A stretch of 8,452 nucleotides of DNA from Bacteroidia bacterium (GCA_013044305.1 JABEUT010000012.1:1-8452); one strand, 5' to 3'; shown: positions 1-6,472, counted from the stretch's first letter. The notes: generated from the letters alone by a model not told the origin. A program made the numbers and translations.

Positions 1-871
1 GGGCGGATACGGCTGCGGCTGGGGTGGCTATGGCTACGGATGGGGTGGCGGCTACGGCAGCTGCTATTACAACAGCTATGAACCCGGCAACAACTATTAC
101 TACGGCCCGCGCTCCTACTATGGCAACCATACAAAAGGCAACTTTGTATCGAACGGGGGCTCACCCATTCGCAACAACAGCAGAACCATAGGCGGGCAAA
201 AAAGTTTCGGGCAGGCATACCAGAGCGCTGTTCATGCACAGGCAGCAAGTCGTCCAAGTTCGTTTACCGCCTCCACAAGGGGTATAAATGACAATGCCCT
301 GCATGTTCCTTTTGTTTCAAATGCAGCCAGCCATGTAAGCAATGGTTCCTCGTTTGGCAATCATGTAAGCATGTCGTACGACAGGCCTAATGTGAACAGA
401 AACACAGGCGGCTACAGAAACGGGGCAGGCTATCAGGGACTCAACCGTTCCAACGGCGGTAACCTGTCCAACAGGTCGGCGTACAATTATTCGAGAGGAG
501 GCAACATCAACTCCCGCTACGGCAATAACCAGAGGTATAATTCAGGTGCTTACGGTGGCTACCGTTCAGGCAACAGCCAGCAGCGGGTATTCCAAAATAA
601 TTATAGCAGAGGCAACGGCAACAGTTATAACAGGGGTTATAGCAACAACTATAACAGGGGAAATAGTAGCGGCTACAGCCGTCCGTCATATAACTATAAC
701 AGAGGAAGTTCATTCGGCGGACATAGCTACAGCTCCGGCGCTTCACGTTCAGGAGGAATGTTTGGCGGAGGCGGTGGCGGTCACTCGTTTGGCGGCGGAG
801 GCGGTGGCGGTCATTCCTTTGGCGGCGGAGGCGGAGGTGGTCACTCCGGCGGTGGCGGCGGTCACAGATAA
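1..871 (+). CDS. Gly/Asn/Tyr/Ser-rich low-complexity protein, 5'-truncated
   Basis: The reading frame is already open at base 2 and runs to a TAA at 869-871, so 289 codons are visible and the true start lies to the left of the window. The first ~40 residues are GGYG/GWGG-type repeats with two Cys. The middle is rich in Asn, Tyr, Arg, Gly and Ser, with recurring YNRG-like units. The last ~35 residues are a Gly-His tandem repeat ending in GGGGGHR. A Met codon at 371 is internal, because the same composition continues without a stop upstream of it. No folded domain, membrane segment or catalytic motif is visible. I do not recognise a family. Proteins of this composition are usually disordered and often envelope-associated or secreted, but the missing N-terminus hides any signal peptide. 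The following outer-membrane protein gene starts 107 bp downstream on the same strand, so co-transcription is possible. Confidence 0.75.
   Translation, partial: GGYGCGWGGYGYGWGGGYGSCYYNSYEPGNNYYYGPRSYYGNHTKGNFVSNGGSPIRNNSRTIGGQKSFGQAYQSAVHAQAASRPSSFTASTRGINDNALHVPFVSNAASHVSNGSSFGNHVSMSYDRPNVNRNTGGYRNGAGYQGLNRSNGGNLSNRSAYNYSRGGNINSRYGNNQRYNSGAYGGYRSGNSQQRVFQNNYSRGNGNSYNRGYSNNYNRGNSSGYSRPSYNYNRGSSFGGHSYSSGASRSGGMFGGGGGGHSFGGGGGGGHSFGGGGGGGHSGGGGGHR
764..868 (+). repeat. Tandem 30-bp repeat coding a Gly-His tail
   Basis: The 3' end of the low-complexity gene carries about three in-frame copies of a unit coding GGGGGGGHSF (764-790, 791-820, 821-847), followed by a shorter GGGGGHR end. The first copy has six Gly, the next two have seven. 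The DNA copies are nearly identical (ggc/gga/ggt runs then cac or cat), which fits recent tandem duplication and makes copy-number change by slippage plausible. All unit differences seen are multiples of three, so the frame is kept. Confidence 0.85.
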
Positions 872-978
872 TATCTGCAGCGCCGGCCGGTAAAGCGCAA
901 GGATAAAAAGGACAAGTGACTTAACTGATATATTTCAACATAAACCCGACACAACGAACCAAATTAAACAGATAGGCT

Positions 979-2481
979 ATGAAAACCCGATTCGTGCATA
1001 GAGTTATTTATCCGGTGCTGTTCTGTTTTTCAACCCTGAATGCCATTGCCCAGACCCCCGATGATGCCTTCAGGTACAGCTCGCTCTCCACTGACGGAAC
1101 CGCAAGGTTTATGGCAATGGGGGGAGCCTTTACGGCGGTGGGCGGCGACATGGGAGCCCTCACCTTTAACCCGGCAGGCCTGGGAGTGTTCATCAAAAGT
1201 CAGTTTTGCTTTACGCCGGGCTTCACCATGGAAAACGTCAATTCATCGTACAACGGCACCTCCATGGTTGGCCAGCAAAGCGCTATGGCTGTGCAGAATT
1301 TAGGGTGGGTAGGCTCCTGGCGGAACCGGAAGGACGGCGCACTGTGGAAGAACATAAACTTTGCAATAGTGTACAACCGCACCAACGATTTCAATGCAAA
1401 CTACACCATTTCGGGAAATTCAAAAAATTCTATGCTCGATGCCTTTGTCAACAATGCCAATGGAACCGACAGCGCTAACTTAGACCCGTTCAGCACTTCG
1501 CAGGCCTTATACACAGGGCTTATTAATACCATCCCGGGCAGCAACGGCACCCAATATCAGAACGTAGTTGACGCCTTCCTGAACAATGGACAGACAATGA
1601 ACCAGCAGGATATTATTTCCAACTCCGGTTCAATGGGCGAAACCGACATATCGATAGGCTCAAACTACAATGACAAATTAGACATAGGAGCCAGCTTCGG
1701 CATAGCGGATATACGTTTTTCCCAGATAAACAGCTACACCGAAACGCCGAATTACAACGATACCCTGTATGGTTTGCAGAACTTCAACTACACCACCACC
1801 CTTAACACCACCGGCTTCGGCTTTAATTTTAAAATCGGCGCTATTTACAGGATAACGGACTGGCTGCGCGCCGGCGCCGCCGTGCATACACCCACCTGGT
1901 TCAACCTTACCGACAACTACACCGGTCTGATTACAGCCACTTACAACAACACAAATTACTTCCCCACCGGGGCCGGTACCTATTACGGCACCCAGAATGG
2001 ATCTACCATGAACGGCAGCTACAATTACACGCTTACCACACCCATGAGGGCCATGGGCGGGCTGGCCGCCATCATCCACCATCAGGCCATAATAAGCGCC
2101 GATTACGAGTGGGTGAATTATTCCTTGTCTCAATTCGCCCCGTCAACCGACCTTTATGTGGTTAATCAGGCCATAATAACTACCTATGCGCCCCAGAGCA
2201 ACATACGGGTGGGCGCCGAACTGGTGCTGTTTCCTTTCAGCTTGAGGGCGGGCTACCAGTATTTTACAAATCCCTATGCCGCCGGTGCGGGCAATGCCAG
2301 CCTCAAACAGTGTTTTTCGGCAGGCGCGGGCATAAAATTCGGGCGTTGCTTTCTGGATCTGGCTTATATGCTTACGGAGTATAACGAAAGCTACTTCCTT
2401 TACGATCCCGCCATTGCAAACGCAGCTACAAACAACGTAGCCCTTTCGAGCGTAGCCTGCACCTTCGGGGTTAACTTCTGA
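979..2481 (+). CDS. OmpP1/FadL/TodX-family outer-membrane protein
   Basis: A 500-residue outer-membrane beta-barrel protein of the OmpP1/FadL/TodX group, whose characterised members admit long-chain fatty acids or other hydrophobic compounds; the substrate here cannot be told from sequence. Residues 1-24 form a signal peptide (basic start, hydrophobic core, cleavage likely at AIA|Q25). The mature N-terminus has the typical Bacteroidota family block: DAFRYSS, then GTARFMAMGGAFTAVGGD (40-57) and the NPAGLGV motif (64-70). The rest alternates aromatic and small polar residues as in transmembrane beta strands, with many Asn/Thr/Tyr-rich loops, and the chain ends in a Phe, the usual barrel terminus. 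The start at 979 is set by the signal peptide. The leader is A-rich with no Shine-Dalgarno site. In the 107-bp upstream gap the only promoter-like string is TATATTTC at 929-936, one mismatch from TAnnTTTG with no convincing -33 box, so reading from the preceding gene is also possible. Confidence 0.9.
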   Translation: MKTRFVHRVIYPVLFCFSTLNAIAQTPDDAFRYSSLSTDGTARFMAMGGAFTAVGGDMGALTFNPAGLGVFIKSQFCFTPGFTMENVNSSYNGTSMVGQQSAMAVQNLGWVGSWRNRKDGALWKNINFAIVYNRTNDFNANYTISGNSKNSMLDAFVNNANGTDSANLDPFSTSQALYTGLINTIPGSNGTQYQNVVDAFLNNGQTMNQQDIISNSGSMGETDISIGSNYNDKLDIGASFGIADIRFSQINSYTETPNYNDTLYGLQNFNYTTTLNTTGFGFNFKIGAIYRITDWLRAGAAVHTPTWFNLTDNYTGLITATYNNTNYFPTGAGTYYGTQNGSTMNGSYNYTLTTPMRAMGGLAAIIHHQAIISADYEWVNYSLSQFAPSTDLYVVNQAIITTYAPQSNIRVGAELVLFPFSLRAGYQYFTNPYAAGAGNASLKQCFSAGAGIKFGRCFLDLAYMLTEYNESYFLYDPAIANAATNNVALSSVACTFGVNF

Positions 2482-2493
2482 CAGCGTTAAAGT

Positions 2494-2507
2494 CCGTTAT
2501 TGAACGG
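2494..2507. terminator. Possible short hairpin between convergent genes
   Basis: CCGTT, a four-base loop and AACGG form a 5-bp stem in the 32-bp gap between the stop of the FadL-type gene and the stop of the convergent ThiE-like gene. No proper T tract follows on either strand, so this is at best a weak bidirectional terminator. Confidence 0.25.
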
Positions 2508-2513
2508 GGTGGT

Positions 2514-3143
2514 TTACTCCACCTTAAGCCCCAGCTCGTTGTATTTTTGGATGATATTCTGAAACTGTGCAAGCGGATCGGGATCCTTCCAGATGCAGTT
2601 TTGAAAGGCTATTCCTTCAAATCCTATCTCCTTCGCCCTCGCAATGGAATCGATATTTGTTCCGCCGCGCGCTATCACCTTTCCCGGATATTTCTTCACT
2701 ATCTCGCTAAGCGTTCCTATGCTGAAAGCGGGCTTGTGTTCGGACGACTCGCCGAAAACAGGGGTGAGCATCATGTAATCGAACTGATGGTAGTTCTGCA
2801 CAAGTGAGGAGATGCTGTTGCAAACGGTGCTTTTGGTATAACATTTGCTTTTTTTCCAGGCTATTAGTTTTTGGGTAAGCCAGTTTCTGAAAACCTTCCT
2901 TTTGTGCATCTTGGTAAGGTGAATGCCCTTCAGGTCGTAATGCAGCAGCATACGGTGATGGGTATGAATGACTATCCTTTTGTGGTATTCGGAAGGAATG
3001 CCGTCGAGATACTTGCGCAAACGCTGGGTGGAGTATGTGGGCTTGCGTATGTGCAGGGTGGGCAGGCCAGATTTGAGCATGGAGAGCAGGATATACTGCT
3101 CATTTTCTCCGGTGGTGTCGGAAGTAATTACAATAAGCCTCAT
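2514..3143 (-). CDS. ThiE/TenI-fold protein (divergent thiamine-phosphate-synthase-like)
   Basis: A 209-residue protein, the usual length for thiamine phosphate synthase (ThiE) or the tautomerase TenI, both TIM barrels. The barrel landmarks can be followed: MRLIVITSD (1-9), LHIRKP (30-35, family VQLREK), VIHTHHR (58-64, family INDD/INDR), GIHLTKMHK (73-81, family GHLGQxD), STVCNSIS (105-112), DYMMLTPVF (122-130, family DYIGxGPVF), ARGGTN (158-163, family IGGI) and GFEGIAFQNCI (174-184, family VAVVSAI). Against canonical ThiE, the Gln and Lys of QLREK, both Mg-binding Asp positions and the PTxTK diphosphate-site segment are all replaced; the Arg and the Gly-Gly are kept. The fold assignment is solid, but ThiE catalysis is doubtful, so I give no symbol. 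It is the last gene of the minus-strand block, 103 bp after the GGGPS gene. A CAAATATT at 3216-3223 (AATATTTG on the minus strand, one mismatch from the -7 box) might give it a promoter of its own. Confidence 0.8.
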   Translation of the reverse strand: MRLIVITSDTTGENEQYILLSMLKSGLPTLHIRKPTYSTQRLRKYLDGIPSEYHKRIVIHTHHRMLLHYDLKGIHLTKMHKRKVFRNWLTQKLIAWKKSKCYTKSTVCNSISSLVQNYHQFDYMMLTPVFGESSEHKPAFSIGTLSEIVKKYPGKVIARGGTNIDSIARAKEIGFEGIAFQNCIWKDPDPLAQFQNIIQKYNELGLKVE

Positions 3144-3177
3144 AGATGGTACATTTTTTTGTGTGTTCGCTTGTTAC

Positions 3178-3191
3178 TTGCCTTGCGGCAA
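3178..3191 (+). other. Small hairpin followed by a T-rich run, in an intergenic gap
   Basis: TTGCC-TTGC-GGCAA forms a 5-bp stem followed on the plus strand by ttttcttttt, the layout of a weak intrinsic terminator for plus-strand transcription. The neighbouring genes are on the minus strand, so it would act only on antisense or read-through transcripts. On the minus strand the hairpin has a GCAA (GNRA-type) loop and no T tract. Function uncertain. Confidence 0.25.
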
Positions 3192-3246
3192 TTTTCTTTT
3201 TCGGGTGTGGCATAACAAATATTGACCCCTACAAGTTCAATTTTGA

Positions 3247-3978
3247 TTAGTTTTTTGCATATTGGGTTTTTATGGCGTTAGATATTTGAACAAACATTTC
3301 CGGTGATTTTTCAGCAATTGTTCCCAGAACAATCATATCGGCTCCGGCATCGCACACTTTTACTGCAGCTTCGGGTGTTCTTATTCCGCCTCCCACCACC
3401 AGCGGTATAGATATATTCTTTTTAACCTCGCTTATCATTTCGCAGGAAACGTGGTTTGGCGCCCCGCTTCCGGTATCCATGTAAATCATTTTGAGCCCGA
3501 GCATCTCACCGGCGATGGCGGTGCTTGCGGCTATATCGGGTTTGTCGGCAGGTATGGGCAGGGTATTGCTCATATAGATTGCCGAGGTTATTTTACCTCC
3601 ATCCACCAGCATATATCCGGTAGGTATAATCTCCAGCCCGGTCTTTTTAAGCGCGGGCGCCGCCGCAACATGCTTCCCTATAAGGTTTTCGGCGTTGCGG
3701 CCCGAAATAAGCGAAAGAAAAAGTATGGCATCTGCACCTTCATCCACCTGGTCCGTGTTTCCCGGAAAGATAACAAGCGGAAGACGGCTGGCCTTTTTAA
3801 GCGCTTCGATACAGACATGAAAATTACCGTCGGAAATAAGGCTGCCGCCAATAAAGAGGAAATCTGTTCCGGCCTTTTCGGCAAGGGCAGCAATATCCGC
3901 ATTGCGGAATTTGTCGGGGTCTATCAGCAGGGCTATCTTCTTGCCCAACCCCTTGCCTATATGTTGATACAAGGACAT
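3247..3978 (-). CDS. pcrB: Geranylgeranylglyceryl/heptaprenylglyceryl phosphate synthase
   Basis: A prenyltransferase of the GGGPS/PcrB family. It joins sn-glycerol-1-phosphate to a polyprenyl diphosphate through an ether bond, the first committed step of archaeal membrane lipids; bacterial homologues, including Bacteroidota ones, are known but their end products are poorly defined. With the start chosen here it is 243 residues, a TIM barrel with family motifs in order: LIDPDK (18-23), GGSL (44-47), FPG (71-73), SLISGRN (89-95), IPTGYMLVDGG (118-128), IYMDTGSGAP (165-174), VVGGGIR (194-200) and GADMIVLGT (212-220). The last four shape the glycerol-phosphate and phosphate site. The frame is open back to a GTG at 4032, but the ATG at 3978 is preferred because homologues begin close to the LIDPDK strand and a -7-like box at 3999-4006 would lie inside the longer form. 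Prenyl chain length cannot be told by eye. It lies between the phosphopantetheinyl transferase and the ThiE-like gene, same strand. Confidence 0.92.
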   Translation of the reverse strand: MSLYQHIGKGLGKKIALLIDPDKFRNADIAALAEKAGTDFLFIGGSLISDGNFHVCIEALKKASRLPLVIFPGNTDQVDEGADAILFLSLISGRNAENLIGKHVAAAPALKKTGLEIIPTGYMLVDGGKITSAIYMSNTLPIPADKPDIAASTAIAGEMLGLKMIYMDTGSGAPNHVSCEMISEVKKNISIPLVVGGGIRTPEAAVKVCDAGADMIVLGTIAEKSPEMFVQISNAIKTQYAKN

Positions 3979-3998
3979 TTTAATATTTAACAATTCGG

Positions 3999-4006
3999 TA
4001 AAGATA
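3999..4006 (-). promoter_or_regulatory. Candidate -7 promoter box for the GGGPS gene
   Basis: Minus-strand TATCTTTA matches the Bacteroidota -7 consensus TAnnTTTG at all but the last base and lies 20 bp before the ATG at 3978, giving a short leader. No clear TTTG -33 element is found at the expected distance, so the call is tentative. Confidence 0.35.
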
Positions 4007-4140
4007 TGGCATTTTTTAATTAATACCATCACTTGGCAATGCCACGACGTTCTGCTTCAGGCTCGAGTCCGGTTCAGAAATAAAAAAATATGATGGGGCG
4101 CAAACGGGGTTTTACATTGCTCACCGAACCTGCTGCAAAA

Positions 4141-4797
4141 TTAGGTGTGCACCAGTATATAGTTGTCTATTTTCGAGTAACTCAAGCGGTACTCCGCCGA
4201 AAACGACCCGGTAACGGTGCGGCATGTAACCACCCCCTCGCTTTGAAAACGGAAAGGCGAAACGATGATGCTTTCTTTGAAATTAAGCCTGCGTTCTGCT
4301 GAATGAACCTTATATAGTGTTTCCTTGCAGCACCATATAACGCACAGCATTTCAAGCAACAGCCGGTGGTCTAAAAAGTCCTTTTCCGATGCATGAAGAA
4401 AGCGCATGGCTATATTATTCAGCCTCGGGTGAATCTGCTCCACATCTATACCCGGAATTCCGGAAGGATGCAGGGCAATTGCCGCATAAGGCCCCGAATG
4501 ACTTACCGACAGGCCGGCGCTGCTACCCTCAAGGTGCGGCTGCCCGTTTGCCGAATAAATTATTTTGGGAACGCCGCCTGATTTAGCGGCAACACCCATT
4601 GAGCCGGATATCTCCTTAAGCAGGGCTCTTACCGCAAGCCACTCCAGCTTCCTGTGTTCCGATTTCAGGTTTGCGTAAAAGCCCATGTCTGCGGCCCCAG
4701 TCTGTACACGCTGCAATAACATTTCAGCCGTTTCAAGGGTTTCCCAGAGACCTATAAGCATTCCGCCCTGCGTAACCTTGTTTAAAATAAGCGGCAT
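4141..4797 (-). CDS. Sfp-type 4'-phosphopantetheinyl transferase
   Basis: Transfers the 4'-phosphopantetheine arm of coenzyme A to a conserved Ser of carrier proteins, turning apo-ACP or PCP into the holo form; cytoplasmic. With the ATG at 4797 the protein is 218 residues, within the range of Sfp-type enzymes (~220-240). Family motifs in order: HRKLEWLAVRALL (48-60), NGQPHL (84-89), LSVSHS (96-101), PGIDVEQI (115-122) and IWCCKETLYK (154-163). D118, E120 and E159 fit the three Mg-binding acidic residues and K158/K163 fit the W-x-x-KE-xxxK motif. The frame can be extended to a TTG at 4833, but that codon overlaps a perfect -7 promoter box, and starting at MPLIL is usual for the family. No fatty-acid, polyketide or NRPS gene is nearby, so the carrier partner is unknown. 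It is probably the first gene of the minus-strand block, 162 bp ahead of the GGGPS gene. Confidence 0.92.
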   Translation of the reverse strand: MPLILNKVTQGGMLIGLWETLETAEMLLQRVQTGAADMGFYANLKSEHRKLEWLAVRALLKEISGSMGVAAKSGGVPKIIYSANGQPHLEGSSAGLSVSHSGPYAAIALHPSGIPGIDVEQIHPRLNNIAMRFLHASEKDFLDHRLLLEMLCVIWCCKETLYKVHSAERRLNFKESIIVSPFRFQSEGVVTCRTVTGSFSAEYRLSYSKIDNYILVHT

Positions 4798-4830
4798 ATT
4801 AGGGGACTTATATAAATTGAACAGCGGAAA

Positions 4831-4838
4831 CAAACATA
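4831..4838 (-). promoter_or_regulatory. Promoter -7 box for the phosphopantetheinyl transferase gene
   Basis: Minus-strand TATGTTTG is an exact match to TAnnTTTG. Transcription would start near 4824, leaving a leader of about 27 nt before the ATG at 4797. At the expected -33 distance (about 4858-4862) there is only a CAGTTT-like string, and this lies inside the terminal inverted repeat of the palindromic element at 4854-5016. Confidence 0.5.
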
Positions 4839-4853
4839 CTATGCGCTAAATTA

Positions 4854-5016
4854 AGAAACTGTTTAAAATTTATTTAATTTCATTCTTATGTGTCTTTTTG
4901 GCTCCAACTGCGTTGAATTTTTCGAGATAGCTGCCCGGCTATCTTTGCAAAATTCGCCTTGCTTCGCTCAAAAATACACTATAATTACTTCGCAAAACAA
5001 AATTTAAACAGCTTCT
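4854..5016. mobile_element. MITE-like long imperfect palindrome (non-coding)
   Basis: About 163 bp forming one imperfect inverted repeat centred at ~4935. The outer 18 bases at 4854-4871 match the reverse complement of 4999-5016 at 16 of 18 positions (AGAA[A/G]CTGTTTAAA core). Further in, TGTCTTTTTG on the left matches TGTATTTTTG from the right, GAATTTT (4915-4921) pairs with AAAATTC (4949-4955), and the centre is an AGATAGC / GCTATCT stem (4925-4931 and 4938-4944) with a 6-base loop. No ORF inside looks real. With the promoter boxes at 4831-4838 and 5051-5058 this accounts for most of the 346-bp gap between divergent genes. Such architecture fits a miniature inverted-repeat transposable element or other mobile palindromic repeat. 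A target duplication is not clear; CTAAA occurs at 4846-4850 and 5015-5019 but may be chance. A structured RNA is the main alternative. Confidence 0.6.
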
Positions 5017-5050
5017 AAACAAAATGCCTGTTTTAAATGAAATTTTTATC

Positions 5051-5058
5051 TACATTTA
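5051..5058 (+). promoter_or_regulatory. Candidate -7 box for the MORN-repeat gene
   Basis: TACATTTA differs from TAnnTTTG only at the last base and lies just right of the palindromic element. Transcription from it would begin near 5064, giving a leader of ~80 nt to the ATG at 5144. No TTTG is seen at the -33 position. It argues against translation from the upstream ATG at 5024. Confidence 0.3.
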
Positions 5059-5143
5059 CCACCCGTCCGAAAAAATTGCTGCACCTCCTAAGCAATATTT
5101 GAGCGAAAAAAGGAATAACAACACCCGGCAAGAGAATAAACAG

Positions 5144-6469
5144 ATGAAAGTAGGCAGTTATTTTGGTTACAGAACGCAAACCATGCTTGGCCTTGTAATT
5201 GCAGTATTGCCGGTGTTCACCCTTTCTGCCCAAAAAGCCAAACCACAGCCTGGCCAGCAGGACGGATTTACAAATAAAGCCGAAGCGAAGAACAAGTTGA
5301 AGAACGGGCTAAAAGAGGGCAAATGGCTTGAATATATTGATAACAGCGGCGATGTTACGGCCGATACGGGCAATGCCCGTTATTACAGGCTAACTATATA
5401 TAAGGGCGGCAAAGCCGCCGGCATGGTGGAACAATTTTTCAGGCATGGAAAACTATTTAGTGAAACGCCCTATACCAGCGGTGTACGGAACGGCATTAAA
5501 AAAGTATATTATGAAAGCGGCAAAACCGACAGCGAAATAGTATATATATTCGACAAGCTGAACGGCACCATGAAAACTTATTACCCTAACGGCAGGGAAC
5601 AAAGCGAAACAGCCTATACGGAAGACAGGATAAACGGGGAACAAAAACTGTTTTATGAAAACGGAAACATGAAAAGCGATTGCCTGTATACCGACGGCAT
5701 AAAGGATGGCATTTTTAAGGAATACTTTGAGAACGGCAAGATTATGTATGAAATACCCTATGACAAGGGCAAAGAAAACGGGGCAAAAAAGAAGTACTAC
5801 GAGAGCGGCAAACTGTTCAGCTCGGTGAATTATTCGCATGGCGCAGTTACCGATACACTGGTTATACTGTATTATGAAAACGGCAAAACAAAGGAAACAA
5901 TACCCTACCTTAACGGCCGGGAGAACGGCGAGGGCAAAGGCTTTTATGAAGACGGGAAAATACAGTTTAAAACCACCTATATTTTTGGCGAGAAGAATGG
6001 CGTGGAAAAGCATTTTTACGAAAACGGCAAACTCATGTCCACCATCCCCTACTCCAGCGACAAGATAAACGGCGTGGAAACAGATTATTACCAGAACGGC
6101 AAAGAGGAAAGCGAAATACCCTATACCGACGGGATAGTGAACGGCACCGAAAAACGCTTTTATGAAAGCGGCAAGCTGGAAAGCGAAACTCCATACACAT
6201 ACGACGAAAAGAACGGTACAGCCAACGAATATTACGAATCGGGCAAAAAGCAAAGTGAAACACCTTATTCGGGAGGTAAAATAGACGGAGTGATGAATAC
6301 CTATTTCGAAAACGGCAACCTGAAATCGGAAACACCTTATAAAATGGGAAAAAAGAACGGTTTGCACAAAGACTATTTCGAAAACGGCAATGTGCTTTAT
6401 GAGATACCTTACACCAACGACAAGGCAGGCGCCACCATCCAGTTTGATGAAAACGGAAAAAAATACTGA
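5144..6469 (+). CDS. Secreted MORN_2/YwqK-type repeat protein
   Basis: With the start at 5144 the protein has 441 residues. Residues 1-29 are a signal peptide (basic start, hydrophobic LGLVIAVLPVF, cleavage likely SA|Q30), so it is exported; the frame opens earlier (ATG 5024), but that would put 40 polar residues ahead of the signal peptide. After a Lys/Gln/Pro-rich linker comes a degenerate first block (GLKEGKWLEYID, 55-66, and YRLTIYKGGK), then from residue 98 to the end fourteen repeats of about 24 residues with the pattern [YF][YF]E[NS]GK..SETPY..GK.NG, typical of MORN_2. A final partial unit (FDENGKKY) closes the chain. Databases often label this repeat as a 'YwqK family antitoxin', but nothing here supports an antitoxin role. 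The repeat is expected to form an extended beta-hairpin sheet, perhaps for surface binding. Function unknown. It is followed 73 bp later by ahcY, which seems to have its own promoter. Confidence 0.88.
   Translation: MKVGSYFGYRTQTMLGLVIAVLPVFTLSAQKAKPQPGQQDGFTNKAEAKNKLKNGLKEGKWLEYIDNSGDVTADTGNARYYRLTIYKGGKAAGMVEQFFRHGKLFSETPYTSGVRNGIKKVYYESGKTDSEIVYIFDKLNGTMKTYYPNGREQSETAYTEDRINGEQKLFYENGNMKSDCLYTDGIKDGIFKEYFENGKIMYEIPYDKGKENGAKKKYYESGKLFSSVNYSHGAVTDTLVILYYENGKTKETIPYLNGRENGEGKGFYEDGKIQFKTTYIFGEKNGVEKHFYENGKLMSTIPYSSDKINGVETDYYQNGKEESEIPYTDGIVNGTEKRFYESGKLESETPYTYDEKNGTANEYYESGKKQSETPYSGGKIDGVMNTYFENGNLKSETPYKMGKKNGLHKDYFENGNVLYEIPYTNDKAGATIQFDENGKKY
5435..6466 (+). repeat. Fourteen ~72-bp coding repeats (24-residue MORN_2 units)
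   Basis: Repeat starts can be read from the aromatic pair and Gly in FFRHG, YYESG, YYPNG, FYENG, YFENG and so on, spaced 24 residues (72 bp) apart. The sixth unit has 25 residues and has lost the NG turn (AVTDTLVIL), and the fourteenth has 23. Units differ in codons and residues, so the array is old rather than freshly amplified. Units 10 to 13, which share SE[IT]PY, are the most alike. Confidence 0.85.
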
Positions 6470-6472
6470 TAA

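Noticed and set aside
546..893. 115-codon plus-strand ORF overlapping the low-complexity gene
   Set aside because: A shifted reading of the same repetitive DNA (Ala/Thr/Val-rich); the in-frame gene extends far further and explains the composition.
1678..2133. 151-codon minus-strand ORF within the FadL-type gene
   Set aside because: No family features; the plus strand carries a complete, recognisable gene across it.
5024..5143. Upstream start of the MORN-repeat gene at ATG 5024
   Set aside because: It would add 40 polar residues before a clear signal peptide and would start ahead of the candidate -7 box at 5051-5058.
5453..6367. A 304-codon minus-strand ORF opposite the MORN-repeat gene, looking hydrophobic and membrane-like
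   Set aside because: It is the antisense reading of the 72-bp repeats: the periodic Glu/Lys/Tyr codons read backwards as Phe/Val/Ile-rich units. The plus strand has a signal peptide and a recognised repeat family.
5435..6466. CRISPR-like periodicity of ~72 bp
   Set aside because: The period is a multiple of three, in frame, with gradual divergence and no repeat-spacer contrast: it is a coding repeat.
5144..6469. Antitoxin of a toxin-antitoxin pair (the common YwqK label)
   Set aside because: The protein has an export signal, and no small toxin-like gene lies beside it; the neighbours are a palindromic element and ahcY.
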